Positions 51,216-63,469 are shown, counted from the first letter of the stretch. The stretch is DNA of 64,000 nt from Phallus indusiatus (GCA_027605045.1 JAQFWX010000115.1:1-64000); one strand, 5' to 3'. A program made the numbers and translations. Notes: a model not told the origin generated them from the letters alone.

Positions 51216-52194
51216 TTCAGTTTAGGCCTATAGAAGCCTAGTCCTACAAGAATATGTATAGTGCTATATTTGACTATGAGCACTTATTGACATTACATCA
51301 ATTTTCACTTTACACAATTCTTTACTTGTAAATGGCATCCAGTATAGTGTGAAAAACCGTATATTTAAAGCAAATTAACAAATAGAAACATTAAAGTGTA
51401 CCACAGATGATAACTATGTACATATTCTACTTTCCAATCTTCATTGACTATAAGCCTACACCCTATCCCATGTGAGTTACTTGCTAAATACAAACAAGGT
51501 GGATAGACTATAGGGGGGGTGGCTATTAAAAATTACATAAAGTGACTCTACGAACGGACAATTCTAGTCTTTATTCATTTATAGAGGACGTCATTACAGC
51601 ATTTTGCACTTGCACGTCACACAGACATTTTGCGCGACCCAATTTTTGTACCACAAGGTGTCAATAAGTGACCTTAGGTAAAATAATAAAATAATTTTCA
51701 AAATATAAATTATATTTTATCACAAAGAGAAAACTCTGAAATCTGTATCCTAGAGCTCTGTACAATCAGAGCATTCTGTGAGCTGTACTGTCACACATTG
51801 TCACACCATTTCTGCTGGTGCACTATAGAGAGCTAAAAATTTTGTAATTTTCTCTCTGCAGATATTTTTAATTAATTTTTATAATTTTTTTCTATTATAC
51901 TATGAAAGCACATTGATTTTGTGAATGATCACGAACAATTGCCTGTTTCGCATTGCACATATTTTATTGTGTGACAGTGGAGTGTATACTTATATGTAAA
52001 GTACTATAAATGTGTAAGGCGGGAATTTCTGGAGATTCTCATCAAAAAAAAAAAATCAAAACATCCAGTTGGAGAATTGGATACTGAACCTGAAACCAAG
52101 CCTGACAATGACAGGTCGGATTCAATCTAACTAGCTGTATATCACAGAAGTATATTCTTTCGCCAATCACAGGGCTTGTTTATTCCCAACATTT
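51216..52194. other. AT-rich interval without recognised features
   Basis: No open frames with coding character. Short A- and T-runs. Probably old transposon sequence decayed beyond recognition. Confidence 0.4.
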
Positions 52195-52346
52195 ACCTCG
52201 AATGATAAGTGCTATAGGCACCTAATAGGCACCCAGACACTGCATAGGTAAGCCTAGAGTGATGGGAATACTCTTTATACAAAGTATTCACCATCTGTCT
52301 CCAGTGTTGTCGAGGATAATATAACATCATCTCTATCCCAATTTTA
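52195..52346 (+). mobile_element. LTR fragment, family B
   Basis: Matches the family B LTRs at 54933, 55535 and 57247 (AGTGATGGGAATACTCTTTA, CACCATCTGTCTCCAGTGTT). The left part is missing. It lies directly before the chromovirus integrase remnant and may be that element's own 5' LTR piece. Confidence 0.6.
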
Positions 52347-52352
52347 ATAATA

Positions 52353-53640
52353 AAAAGTGATACTGACAAAAGTGTTAGAAAATCCTAGTGCATACAAAGG
52401 ATTTGAGATGAAAGACCAGTTACTGTATATAAAGAATCAGTTTTCCTATGATGTGGTTTGTGTATCCCATCACTTATTTTATCAGGGGAGGAAACTGGTA
52501 GAGATTATCATCAGTGAAGCCCACAAAATTGTGGGACACTTCAGATGATATAAAATGTTGCAATACAACTGGTAGAGAACAATAGCAGAGGATATCAATG
52601 AATACTGCAAATTGTGCAGTAAATGTCAAACTAATAAGGATGACAATAGACATCCTAGTGGTCTACTGAAGATACTACCTATTCCCAATAAACCATGGGA
52701 ATCAGTCAGAATGGACTTTATAGGCCTGTTACCAATAAAAGGATATGACTTCTTACTAGTCATAATTGACAGGTTAATATCAATGGTAAGACTCATGCCC
52801 ACCACCATAAAGTTGACTGCAAAAAGCACAGCACAGCTGTATTTTGAAGGTGTAGTCAGACATCATGGCATGCCAGCTTCTATTATTAGTAATAGAGATA
52901 CCAGATTCACCACTAAATTCTGGAAAGAACTGCAGCAGTTAATAGGGACAAAACTCCTCATGTTCACACCATTTGAACTTGACTATGGATATACCCCTGC
53001 ATTGGGTAGACAGCTCAACATAAACACCAAATTCAATGGTGTAAAACAATTCACATTACAAGTGAGGTGGAACCTTTAAGGATAGCCACACACCATGCCA
53101 TAATTGCAAGTCGCATGAAACAGATTATGCATGCAAATAACTACAGATGAAATGCACCTGTTTACAAAGAGGGTGACCTCATGTATCTATCTATGAAGAA
53201 TATCTCTCTGCCAAAGGGCAGATCCAGTAAACTGGTACTGCATTATGTCAGTCTCTACAAAATATTGGTTGTCAAGGACAATATTAACATCAGGCTTGAC
53301 TTGTCTGAGGAGTTGAAGAAGTGTAGGATAAGTCCAGTATTTCACATGGACTTAGTAAAACCACATATTGCCAATGATGATGATAGATTTCCACATTGTG
53401 AGTCATTGATGGCATACAATTTTGGACAACTGGACAATGCCAAATGGCATGTAGATGAGTTATTAGCCTATCATTGAACTGGGTCCAAAGACACAGACAT
53501 TGAGTTTCTAGTGCAATGGACACTAGATGATATGACTTGGAAGCCATATGAACACTGCAAAGAGCTGCAGGCATTGGGTGAGTATCTCCAATTACACAGG
53601 ATTACACAAATAGGAAAATTACCACTGTAATGATCCGAAC
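52353..53640 (+). pseudogene. Ty3/gypsy chromovirus pol remnant
   Basis: Decayed retrotransposon sequence in element order: an RNase H/integrase linker, the H2C2 zinc-binding region (EAHKIVGHF, CKLCSKCQTNK), the integrase core with WESVRMDFIGLLP and ISNRDTRFTTKFWKELQ, a region with KKCRISPVFHMDLVKPH, and a C-terminal chromodomain-like end (WHVDELLAYH, FLVQWTLDDMTWKPYEHCKE). There are stops after HFR (about 52546), after the core (53079) and in the chromodomain (53477). The protease and RT parts are missing. Confidence 0.75.
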
Positions 53641-53730
53641 TAAATTGGCTATAAAGGATCAGAAAAACTACAAAGATATTTATTTGGAGGTCATTAGTCT
53701 GCCATGGAGCATGTCCTGGTGCTGGATTCA

Positions 53731-53756
53731 GTGAGAGAGAGAGTGTGTGTGTGTGA
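53731..53756. repeat. GA/GT microsatellite
   Basis: (GA)n followed by (GT)n just downstream of the chromovirus remnant. The surrounding 53640-54600 has no recognised gene. Confidence 0.7.
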
Positions 53757-54604
53757 TGGGAATAGAGGAAGAGATGTATGTGTTGATATCAAACCAACAC
53801 AACACCAAAACCACAACGACTAGTAGAGATTGTATGCAATGTGAAAGTAATGTAATGAACTGAGAGTTGACAAAGATCTTGAAATGTGACTAAAGGAGAG
53901 GACCTGCAATCAATGATGACTGTATTCCTGTGTGAGTTAGTGATGTGAGAACTGAAAAGTAAAATCACTAGTTTATACTCTGAGACCTCACTCAGAGCCA
54001 TGAGACGAAACACTAGACTTTAACTTGACTTAAATTTGACTTAGACTGAACTTGTGAGACAACCTGTAGATTGCTGCTGTTACAAATATTTACATGCAGT
54101 ATATATACCTTTAGAGGAACACAGCATTGGTGAGATGATCACTCATTGTTCACTGTGATAACAAATAGAAAGAAACAATAAGAACAAAAGAAATAGGGGG
54201 ATTGCGAGAGAAATAGGAGATACAATTACAACAAAAGAAGAGATCACATATTGATAGGGGAATGATGAAATGAAAAGAAAATCAAAAAGAGACCAACAAA
54301 AGAACGAAACTGGCTTGAGACACAGCCTCACCAAAATCTCCATTGGCACTTCTCATGCTGCCTCTATCCTGAACCATACCATACCATCTTATTCTTCTGA
54401 CTGATCTGGCTCCAGCTGCTGAGATCAGCTTCTCCGTGGCAGTGGAAGAATAATGATGAGGCTTGGAATTGATGGTTGCCTCAGATCTTCAAATAGATCA
54501 CTTTCCACTTCTTGATAAGTGGGTAAAGGGTGCATATGATCTTCAGAAATCTGGAGGAGGGGGTATGACAGTTAAAGGGGCATTGACGAATAGAAATTGA
54601 ATGT

Positions 54605-54925
54605 TGTCAGGGTACACTACTGCCATCTCTTATTTTCTTATTTATCATCATCGGTTATGTTTTCTCTTTACTACATTTGCATTTCCCGCACCTTATCGTC
54701 TTCCTATGTTCCCTCATTTCATTATTACTTTCACTTCTCTACTTGTGTGCATTGTGCACTCATACCCGGTGTGATGCCTGTGACATCATGTTGCTTAGGT
54801 TCAGTTTGGGTACCTGGCACTTAGCTGCGTCTGTGCTACTGTTTTTCATGTATATAGTTGTTGTACCTAGAGTGAGGGTCCCTAAGCTTGTTCTCTTAGG
54901 ATCCCCTCCCTCTAGGTAAGTAGTA
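54605..54925 (-). mobile_element. LTR, family C, truncated copy
   Basis: Reverse-oriented relative of the complete LTR at 56792-57189 (shared GTTCTCTTAGGATCCCCTCC and GGGTCCCTAAGCTTG-like blocks). It begins TGTCAGGG and loses roughly its outermost 75 bp where a family B LTR abuts at 54933. Confidence 0.65.
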
Positions 54926-54932
54926 TGGTTTT

Positions 54933-55160
54933 TATTAGAATTGATATAGAGACAATGTTATATTATCCTCAACAACACTGAAGATGGATGGTAAATACTC
55001 TATATATATTATTTCATGAATTATAAACATACCTGGAGACGAATGGTGAATACTCTGTATAAAGAGTATTCCCATCACTCCAGGCTTACCTATTAATAGG
55101 CGCCCATAGTGCTGATACAATCTAATCTACTTAGAGAGATGTATAGATCATATTCTAACA
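54933..55160 (-). mobile_element. LTR, family B, copy 2
   Basis: 228 bp, with TATTAGAATTG at the left and ATTCTAACA at the right, i.e. TGTTAGAAT...CTAATA on the minus strand. The flanks GTTTT and GTTAG match only at three of five positions, so the target duplication is decayed or absent. Confidence 0.7.
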
Positions 55161-55534
55161 GTTAGGAACCTGACAAACTCATACAACTTGTGCATGACAT
55201 TCTTTGTACAGTGTTAGAGGGATATCCTGTGCAGGGGGCAGTGTTGAGGGGAGTACTGTATTAGTGTTGATGTTGATTTTGGGGACAAGAGTGTTGTAAA
55301 TGCAGATAATGGTGAGGAAGCTGGGATTAGTACTGATTCTGAGAGAGGGGAAGAAGGGAAGTTGTAAATAGGGAGTGGAATTTTGGGAGTTTTTGTTATT
55401 GTATGACATGGTAAGGGAAGACAACAAAGAAGTGCTAAAAAAGGTCAAAGAAGGAAGAAGAAGAGATTAGTGGATCTAATTATTTTTGCCTTGTACACTA
55501 GCCTTATTGTTCTAGATTTGTCCAAGGAGATTGT

Positions 55535-55703
55535 GTTAGAATATGATCTGTACATCTCTCTAAGTAGATTAGATTATACCAGCAGTATGGGCGCCTAATA
55601 GGTAAGCCTGGAGTGATGGGAATACTCTTTATACAGAGTATTCACCATCTGTCTCCAGTGTTGTTAAGGTTAATATAACATTGTCTCTATACCAATTCTA
55701 ATA
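55535..55703 (+). mobile_element. Solo LTR, family B, copy 3 (short form)
   Basis: 169 bp from TGTTAGAATATG to CAATTCTAATA, with the perfect 5-bp duplication GATTG at 55530-55534 and 55704-55708. It lacks an internal block of about 60 bp present in the copy at 57247. Confidence 0.85.
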
Positions 55704-55740
55704 GATTGGAACAAACTTGTCAAATCTTTCAGAAGGATCA

Positions 55741-56081
55741 TGTTAGGGCGACTCAGGGCACACACCTAGAGGAGGGAAAACCTAAGATCTATTGAGGGGC
55801 ACCAACTAACTACTCACCTAGAGGAGGGAAAACCTAAGAGAACAAGCTTAGGTATCCCCCTTCAGGGAAAACAGTACAGGATATGAGGCGCCTGACTGAT
55901 CTCCATGGGATCCGAGGAGATACAAACAGAAATCAAAATACATCAAAGAAATCAAGAAAATGAGAAAATGACAAAACTAAAACAGCAAAGTATGGGAAAT
56001 GAAGGAAATCGTAACACAAAATGAAACCAAAATAAATCGAAGAAATTGAATAATCGGGTGAGGCACTAGTGTACTGTAACA
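55741..56081 (+). mobile_element. Solo LTR, family A, copy 3
   Basis: 341 bp, TGTTAGGGCGACTCAGGGCA to TACTGTAACA. It carries an internal duplication (two ACCTAGAGGAGGGAAAACCT blocks about 60 bp apart), as in the copy at 48655. No 5-bp target duplication is visible, so it may be a recombinant. Confidence 0.75.
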
Positions 56082-56791
56082 ACATCAATCAACCACAGCT
56101 TGTGTGTCCACATGGATCATTTTGACACTTTTCAAGATTTCCTGGATTTTTTATTGAAAATCAGTAAGTAAATTTTTTTTTTCCTGCAACTAATTTTGTA
56201 CTTACACTGGAGACATTGTAGGGTTTGACCAAAAAAAGGATTCTAAGAAAATTATAGTTCGAGGTATAGACATATGACAATTCACCTACTTGTAATATCA
56301 TATTATAACTAATACTCAGATTAAGGGATTCTGACTTGAAAAATCAATTTCATTTCAATACTAATGAAAAGGCAACAATGACTAAGTAGAAGTGCTGACC
56401 TAATAATTACCTAATATATTTATGTAAGCAGCGCGAGGTCTGTTCTCCAATGCGAGGCGAAGCCGAGCCTCCGGTGTGTGAAGTGCTGACAGTGGTGGGT
56501 GAACCAGCCTCAGCAGCCAATCACAAGAAATCAACATTCTCACTCAAATACATTCCTAAACTCGCACTCTTCGCTGGCATAAAATGAGTGATATGAACAG
56601 CCTGAGACCCTGAGAGACTACTGAGACTGACTGATACTGACTGATACTAGTAATGAGATAAATTAAATACAATAAATAAAATCACTGAGAATAAATAAAG
56701 TTGAAAAGTTGAATTATCTTTGTAAAGCCAGGTGATAAATTTGGACTTTAGAAACACTTTTCTTTTTTTCCATCCTTGAGTAGTGAGAATC

Positions 56792-57189
56792 TGTTAGGGC
56801 TACTCAGCTCAGACTAGAGGGAGGGGATCCTAAGAGATATATATTGGGAAAATACTAACTACTCACCTAGAGGGAGGGGATCCTAAGAGAACAAGATTAG
56901 GGACCCTCACTCTAGGTACAGCTACTATATACATAAAACAACGACGTGGCGTGCGGCCCTGACACAGCTAAGTGCCAGGTGCCCAAGCTGAGCCTAAGCG
57001 ACGTGATGTCATGGGCATCACGCCAGGTACGAGCACGCAACGCGTGTGAGTAAAGAAGGTGAAATATAGATGAAGGGAATAAATGGAAGGTGGAAGTAAT
57101 GTGCGGGAAATATAAATAAAATAGAAATAAATATATACTGATGATAATAAATAAGGAAAAATGAGAGACAGCGGTAGCATACTCTGACA
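56792..57189 (+). mobile_element. Solo LTR, family C, complete
   Basis: 398 bp, TGTTAGGGCTACTCAGCTCA to ACTCTGACA, with the perfect 5-bp duplication GAATC at 56787-56791 and 57190-57194. It contains a duplicated AGAGGGAGGGGATCCTAAGA block near its start. Confidence 0.85.
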
Positions 57190-57246
57190 GAATCCCTGAG
57201 AACTATTGAAATAGCAGTCACACAATGCAGAGGTGAGTGAACTATA

Positions 57247-57479
57247 TATTAGAATTGGTATAGAGACGATGTTATATTAACCTTAACAACACTGGAGACA
57301 GATGGTGAATACTCTGTATATATTATTTCATGAATTATGAACATACCTGGAGACAGATAGTGAATACTCTGTATAAAGAGTATTCCCATCACTCCAGGCT
57401 TACCTATACCGCGTCTGGGCGCCCATAGCGCTGGTATAATCTGATCTACTTAGAGAGATGTACAGATCATATTCTAACA
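57247..57479 (-). mobile_element. Solo LTR, family B, copy 4
   Basis: 233 bp, TATTAGAATTGG to ATTCTAACA in plus orientation, with the perfect 5-bp duplication CTATA at 57242-57246 and 57480-57484. It contains a tandem of two GGTGAATACTCTGTATA-like blocks. Confidence 0.85.
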
Positions 57480-57574
57480 CTATAAGTGATGTCAGAGCAA
57501 GAGTACTCAGTTGAAGAAATGTTTATGTATTGAGTCTATGAGTATTATATGCTAACACGGATCAAATTGAGAAC

Positions 57575-57740
57575 AAGCACATGGTGGATGTGAGTAAGAG
57601 AAATGGAAAATATGGAGGATGGGACAAATGTAAGTGACAGATAAAATATGAGAAGTGTAAATGTGATAGGAATAAAATGGTGCTGATGATAATAAATAAT
57701 AAATGGGAAGAATGAGAAGAATATGGTGCCATATTCTGAC
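57575..57740 (+). mobile_element. LTR 3' fragment, family C-like
   Basis: Resembles the second half of the LTR at 56792-57189 (CTGATGATAATAAATAA, GAAAAATGAGA-like words) and ends CATATTCTGACA. The left end is not resolved. Confidence 0.5.
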
Positions 57741-57867
57741 AATCTGGACAAGAATGAAAGTGTGACATAAAATGAAAAGAAAACTCAACTGTAAATTTAA
57801 ATAACAGGAAAATACATAATTCAGACTACAAATTTAAAAACTGGGATTAAATCCAGAACTGGAGCTA

Positions 57868-58095
57868 CTGGTGTAACATTTCATTACAGTTTACGATTAG
57901 CCTGATTCTTACTAACAGTGTAAAGCTGTATATTTGCAAGTGCAGGTAAGAAAGGCTGCTGGCGCCTTTACTGTTACGCGGTATTTACAGGTGTGACAGC
58001 ACCTATGTACATTACATAATACTGGGTACTTAGGCAGACAAAGATCGTCTGCATATAACAATGTATATACAAGTATGCTACTATGATTAATAGTA
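57868..58095 (+). repeat. Dispersed repeat, family D copy 2
   Basis: Second copy of the sequence at 50395-50645, with about 10-15 percent difference by eye. It lacks the segment with the Pst-like GGACTCACAAG. Confidence 0.6.
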
Positions 58096-58188
58096 GCATT
58101 TCATCAGTTTATAATTCTTTATTAACTGATACAATACCAAATTAATGCTTTGTTAACTGATAAAATGTGGAGTTAGCACTTTGATTTA

Positions 58189-58564
58189 CTGCTGTTATAG
58201 CATTGTAAGGCACGAGCATTTTTGAATGTAAAAAAAATATTCTAATAAAGTTGTTATATCTCAGTCTGTGATGCATATTTTGACTTGATTTTTATTGCAT
58301 CTTGTTCAGAAAAAAATCTAGTTTTATTTTTTAATAAATATATGTATTTATTGTGGTTTTCAAAATTACACAAAATTACACTTGAATTTTGAAATCAACA
58401 ATAAACACATATATTTATTCAAAAATAAAACTAGATTTTCTTCTGAATAAGATGCAGCAAAAATCAAGTTAAAATATGCATCACAGACTGAGATATGACA
58501 ACTTTATTGGAATGATTTTTTTTACATTCAAAAATGCTTGTGCCTTACAATGCTATAACAGCGG
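58189..58564. mobile_element. Foldback MITE copy 2
   Basis: 376 bp, same family as 49688-50062: starts CTGCTGTTATAGCATTGTAA, ends with its complement, flanked by TA on both sides. It abuts the 3'-truncated LINE. Confidence 0.85.
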
Positions 58565-58616
58565 TAAAGACTTTGGTGAGAAGATTTACTACATCAAAAC
58601 TATGTTCAATGTTGTT

Positions 58617-60255
58617 TTATTTAACATTGTTTTCGTGTTTTTTCACTAGATTTTTCCATACTTCATATGGAATGCCATCAAGGCCAGCGGCTTTGCCATT
58701 TGGCAGTTTGCGGAGTGCATTGTAGATTTCATCGCCTGAGATGAGGTTTGCCATTTTTTCCATGTCCTCGATAGGTGGGTGTCTATTTAGATATTGTAAT
58801 GCTGTGTTGATTTCTTGTGATCTGGTTCTTACTTCCTCAGGTGTTTGGGATTGTTCAATGTCCACCTTTTGGAGGTTGTCATGGAATGTTTTCATGAGTT
58901 CTGCCATGGTTTTAGATTTGCGTACTACAGGGCTGTTTTCAGCGCTATGGTCTTTTAAGGCAAGTATCGTGTCTCTCAGACTTTTTTCTTTGTTTATGCT
59001 GAACCAGTATTTACTAACTGTTTCGCCTTCTAGTTTATAGCGTACGTTATTCTTATCCCTTTTATAGATGTGTTTTTTCCATTTTAGCAGATTTATTTCT
59101 TCTGTTAGGATCGAAAGTTGGAACGCTCGTTCTTCTTCTGAGATATTTGTGAGTTCTGTTACTTGTTTAAGGATTTTTTCTTTATAATCGATTTCTGCAG
59201 TTTGTTTAGAATGGAGTTTCTGTGCACTTTGTTTGGCAATTTGTTTAATCTTATCTTTTAGGTTTTCATACTCTTTTTGGAGGTTGAAGGATTCTTTGGA
59301 CTCCATGTGGGTTTGTAGGAGGATGCCTTCTTGACTGATGTCAGAGAGGAATTTTTCATTGTTTACATGGTTAAGGGGAATTGACCATTGCCCTTTCCCT
59401 ACAAAGGGGAGAGAAGGGTTTAAAATGCTTACTTGTATAAGTTTGTGGTCAGAGGGTATTGGTGAGATTTCATCGCAGAAATCTGTACATAAATTTAGCA
59501 TATTTTCTTGCATATATATTCTGTCAATTCATGAGTGAATTGGTCTTCCACATTATGTGAAAGTGTACATAAGTGATGTGGGAAAGGTGTTTTGCCATGT
59601 GTCTTTGAGGTGAAGTTGGGTTTTCAGTTGGGTTAGCAATATCGTTGGGTTCGCATCATCTTGGTGAGCTGGGAGCCTGTCTAAAGCGTCTTCAACCATG
59701 TTGAAGTCTCCAAGGATTAATCATATGCGCTGTTGGCACATTATGTTCAGTGTATTTGTTTGTTAACTGATTCCAGAAATCAGCATTTTCCTGTGGTGGG
59801 TTTGGCACATACACGGAGGTAATATTCAGACTGTTTCCTTCTTTCCAGGGGAGTTGTATCTGAATTGCTCTGCCTTCAATTAAAGTATGTGTTGCTATCT
59901 CCCCCCATTTTGTGAGTTTCTTGTTTAGGACAAAGGCTGTGCCGCCTTTCCCTATTGGGTTTGTAGGGTCAGGAGTGTTGACAATGAGCAGTTGTCTATT
60001 AAAGAAATTATTGAGTTCTCGGAGGGTCGAGTCACTCAAGTGTGTTTCTTGTAGTGTGAGAACAGATATTTTTTGTTCTCAGATCAGTTGGTTGATTTCT
60101 AACCATTTGCAGCTGATTTGGGCAGAACCACCACCATTCATGTTTAAGGATGCTATTTTAATGGTATTTCGAGTTTGTTCAATAGGGGTGGGGTGTGTGG
60201 GTAGCATGGTTTGCATGTTCGACAGACTCATATTTGATCCTATTGTGTATCTCAT
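58617..60255 (-). pseudogene. LINE ORF2 remnant: AP-endonuclease and RT N terminus
   Basis: The endonuclease begins IKIASLNMNGGGSAQ with ISVLTLQETHL, then NPIGKGGTAFVLNKKLTKW and NITSVYVPNPPQENADFW, a decayed GDFN-like region at about 59700, and SDHKLIQVSI. A helical linker follows, and the RT begins ALRKLPNGKAAGLDGIPYEV. Stops occur at about 60077, 59690 and 59520. It would have nicked target DNA for reverse transcription; it is now non-functional. Confidence 0.75.
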
Positions 60256-60493
60256 CTAAGTAATAGTTTTGGGAGTGTTGCCACTCCCATCCCACTGGGA
60301 CAACTACCTCCAGCAGTCGTGAATTTTATAGTTTGGGAGATGTACTCCTGTCACCGTCAGGTCACCACTTCTGACAATCTTATTTTTTTAGTCTGGAGAG
60401 TTGGTCTCTCGTCGCCGCCGGGTCAACCATTTCCGATGACCAGGAAGAGAAGGATTAAAGAGGGAGAAGAGGAGAGAGAGGAAAGGGAGTCTT

Positions 60494-60540
60494 ATTATTA
60501 TTATTATTATTTTTTGGATTTCTTTTTTTTTTTTTTTTGA
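60494..60540. repeat. (TTA)n and poly-T low-complexity tract
   Basis: TTATTATTATTATTATT followed by a long T run, in the spacer between LINE ORF1 and ORF2. The surrounding 60256-60759 has no ORF with coding character. Confidence 0.7.
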
Positions 60541-60759
60541 GAAGAAATGTTATTATATTACTTTTGCATGTAGACATGTGACCTACATAGTGGGGCCTTT
60601 ATACAGCGGCACCCTTTTATATATATAAGGAGGAGAGAGAGGAAGGGAAAGGGTAACATATATTTTTTATTTTTTATTTTTATAGAAGAGAAAGGGTGAA
60701 GAGGGGAGATAGTGAGTTTAGAGGGTAGGAGCAATTTTGGAGAGTGGAGAGAGGGGGGG

Positions 60760-62032
60760 TTAGTCTGTTTTGGGGAAAGGTTTCCTGCTGCATGTATTTA
60801 CCCTGGATTGTTTGGGGGGGTTTAGTTTATTGAGTTCTTTGTCACCTTTTTTGAAGGGATGGTTAGATGGCCATTCATATTGTATAGGGAATTCACATTC
60901 CTCCCTGGGATGATCCTGGCCTTTGCAGATGTCACATACTACTTCACGTAGCTTCCGACCACTGCCCGCAGCTATTACATACTTATGTGCCTGGAGCATT
61001 TCTCGCCATTTCGTGTAGCGTTCAATGTCTGTAAATGGCGGGTGTAGGTAGAGGTGATGAACAGTTTCTGTTTTGTTATCTTTCCCTATTATGTGGTAGC
61101 TCGAGACTGTGAGGGATTCAATTGTTTTTCGAAGGCGGTTATTGGGAAGGGGATGTCTCTGCTCCTCTTGAGCGATGCCATAAAGTTGCCAGCGAAGTTT
61201 AGGGTGGAGTCACGTAGGCTGGCTTTGATCTGGTTAGCTACAGTCTGGTTGGTCGGGCCAAACTTGGTTACAGGAATGTCTGCTAGAGTAAGGATATAGC
61301 TGGAAGGGGTAAGGGATTCTGAGAAGAAGAAGAGTGTGAAGTCAGCAGTTACCCAGCACCTCATCATTGTAAGTAGCCTTGCTTGAGCTTGTGTCAGCCC
61401 ACATACGAGGAAGGGGAAAGCGGCTTGGGGGAAGTGGATTTTGCCACGTTTTGCTGGGGAGTAAACCTGGGGTATCGCCCCTGTGAACTCGTTTATGAAG
61501 TCTTCTATCAGGTTTTTCTGGTCGGTGACGTTGTCATCAACAGTGGTGTAGGGGATTATGCAGAGGACACGATGTTGGGGCATAGGTTACCACCTATCTA
61601 ATGTCGTGGAAGCAATGTTTTCAATGATATTTCGCTCCGTTAGGCCATGGTGGGGGGCCAGCTATCTTTGGGGGGTTTTAAGTGAGGGAGTGATTTGGAA
61701 AAGGGGTCGTCCGAGTGTTGGTCTCTAGGAGGGGGGGTACTGGGGGCGACACGGGTTATGTCAGCGCTCATGTCCATGTCGAGGTCCTCTTTGCTTCGGG
61801 TGTTGGGAGTAGAGGAGAAGGGAGGGGTATTTTCTCCTTGGGTATTTTCGAGAGGGGCCGGGTTTTCTGTGAGGGAGTTTTTGGCTCTTTTATCGTGGAA
61901 GCTTGGTTTAGAGGGAGTTCTTTGAGTGTTGTCCCTTTTTCGGGGTTGTTTCGTGTTGTGTTCCCTGAGGGCCGGGTCTGAGGGTGCTGATTCTGGTAGT
62001 GTGTGTATGTGAATTTCGTTTGGGATGCTCAT
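60760..62032 (-). pseudogene. LINE ORF1 remnant with CCHC knuckle
   Basis: Starts at ATG 62032 (MSIPNEIHIHTLPES), with a polar N-terminal part to about 61640, then a frame change and a stop near 61590. It continues MPQHRVLCIIPYTTVDDN to 61089 and, in another frame, to a CCHC zinc knuckle CDICKGQDHPREEC at about 60905-60945, ending at 60760. This is a gag-like RNA-binding protein; three breaks make it inactive. Confidence 0.65.
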
Positions 62033-62449
62033 TGTGTACAGGAAGCACGGAGCTGTATAGTTTTTATGTAAGCATTGGACTGGATTGGTCGGTGCATGCT
62101 CTGGGGGGAGAATTTTTGTACATTATTATTTACTTAAAGTTCTATGTCTTATTATTTGTGACAGTATGGTGGTACATAGTTCCGCATTTGGTGCTCGATG
62201 ACTTGGGGGGACTTAAGTCTAGCATGCATCCGCTGCTGGGGGCGAGTGTCTGAGGTTTTTTGGTTTTTTGGTTTTTTGGGGGGCGATTTTGTGCAAATCT
62301 GGGTAGGGCATTGAAGATAATGAGGGTGGCCTCATATAAGAGCTTCATGCGCTATTTGTCCCACTCTCAGTTTTGTAAGAAAACTGTGTTTTTGGTGTAA
62401 CTCGAACCATTTCACAGGTGGCCGGATCATGGTCGGAGTCAAGAGGCTC

Positions 62450-62503
62450 CCTGATTTTTTTTACATTCAAAAATGCTCATGCCTTACAATGCTATAACAG
62501 CAG
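62450..62503. mobile_element. Half MITE (one terminal arm)
   Basis: Only the right-hand end of the foldback MITE family: ACATTCAAAAATGCTCATGC to CTATAACAGCAG, followed by TA. It lies just right of the LINE, whose left side abuts a complete MITE. Confidence 0.75.
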
Positions 62504-62529
62504 TAAGTGAATATAATCACTGCACAGAT

Positions 62530-63445
62530 TATTCAATTATTCAATATGTGTCAGCTGGACAGAAAATCATGGCTTAACAGATGAATTGTTGGGCATTATC
62601 GAGGATAATCCTGGTTGGAAAACAGCCCTCAAATTTGACAAAGGGGATGATTCTAACAAAATTTTGGGGAAGCGACCAGTTGAAATTCACCACACAATAG
62701 GGTGTCATATCAACAAAGAGAATCCAAGTGAGAATTGGAAGGATCTTGAGGTGATAACTGCTGATGACATCGTGAAAAATGGATTACACTGGTATGTGGA
62801 ATTCATTTAGATAATTAATTAGATAATGGTCAGTACTCAATGCACTATATAGCTTGAAAAAGCATTATACAGCCTTGCGAAAGGAACTTGGTGAAACAGG
62901 ACAAGGCCTTGTAGATGAAGATCGACAAAGTGAGATCCAGGAGAATAGCCGATTGGGGAACATATGGGGTAAGCAGTTTGGCATCTACGGACTAAATATA
63001 ATTTTAATGTTGATTGTTATTCAGAAAAAATTCAAAGAACCTTCCCATGATATCAATGGATTCATCGGCTGATGGGAACCAGTCCTGTTGTTGACCAATC
63101 AGCCTCAGCCAATAGTAGTTCAGACCCAGATCTCAGTGTCCTCAACACAGCCAATTACGAAGATGAAGAGGTAGGTAAACTTTATTAATCTCATAAAATA
63201 ATCATTAATAGTTTATCTCAAATGAAGGCTGTCGAAGCAGACGATATGGGCGACCCCTTATCTGAGTCTGAATCATCATTGGACCAGGATACTGATTTAC
63301 ATCAGGGCTCTCCTGGACTCAACGACACACCTATCATAATAAAAAAAAGCATTGTTGATTCATTTCAAACAAAATTAACACCCAAAGTATCTCATTCAAA
63401 AAATATGGTGTCTAAGAGCAAAAGACAGGATGTGGTCGAAATGTT
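62530..63445 (+). pseudogene. SANT/Myb-like transposon-associated protein remnant
   Basis: Coding pieces in order: WTENHGLTDELLGIIEDNPG at about 62555, KRPVEIHHTIGCHINKENP, ITADDIVKNGLHW before a GTATGT donor at about 62790, LKKHYTALRKELGETGQGLV after it, MGTSPVVDQSASANSSSDPD at about 63070, and an acidic SESESSLDQDTD with a basic KLTPKVSHSKN tail to about 63445. It resembles the many SANT-like DNA-binding proteins encoded by basidiomycete transposons. There is no clear start codon, and the family is inferred. Confidence 0.5.
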
Positions 63446-63469
63446 ATATGATATTGTGGTAAGGCTCGC

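Larger units (their letters stand above)
58573..62250 (-). mobile_element. LINE (Tad-like) retrotransposon, 3'-truncated and decayed
   Basis: Minus-strand non-LTR element read from right to left: a 5' leader with TTTTTTGG repeats (62256-62280 just outside), ORF1, a spacer of about 500 bp, then an ORF2 with the endonuclease and only the beginning of the reverse transcriptase. The RT stops at about 58617, next to a MITE. LINEs normally lose their 5' end, so losing the 3' end here points to later rearrangement. Confidence 0.75.

Noticed and set aside
54597..57225. Hydrophobic short ORFs in 54597-54919 and 56968-57225
   Set aside because: They arise from pyrimidine-rich family C LTR sequence and recur in every copy; not genes.
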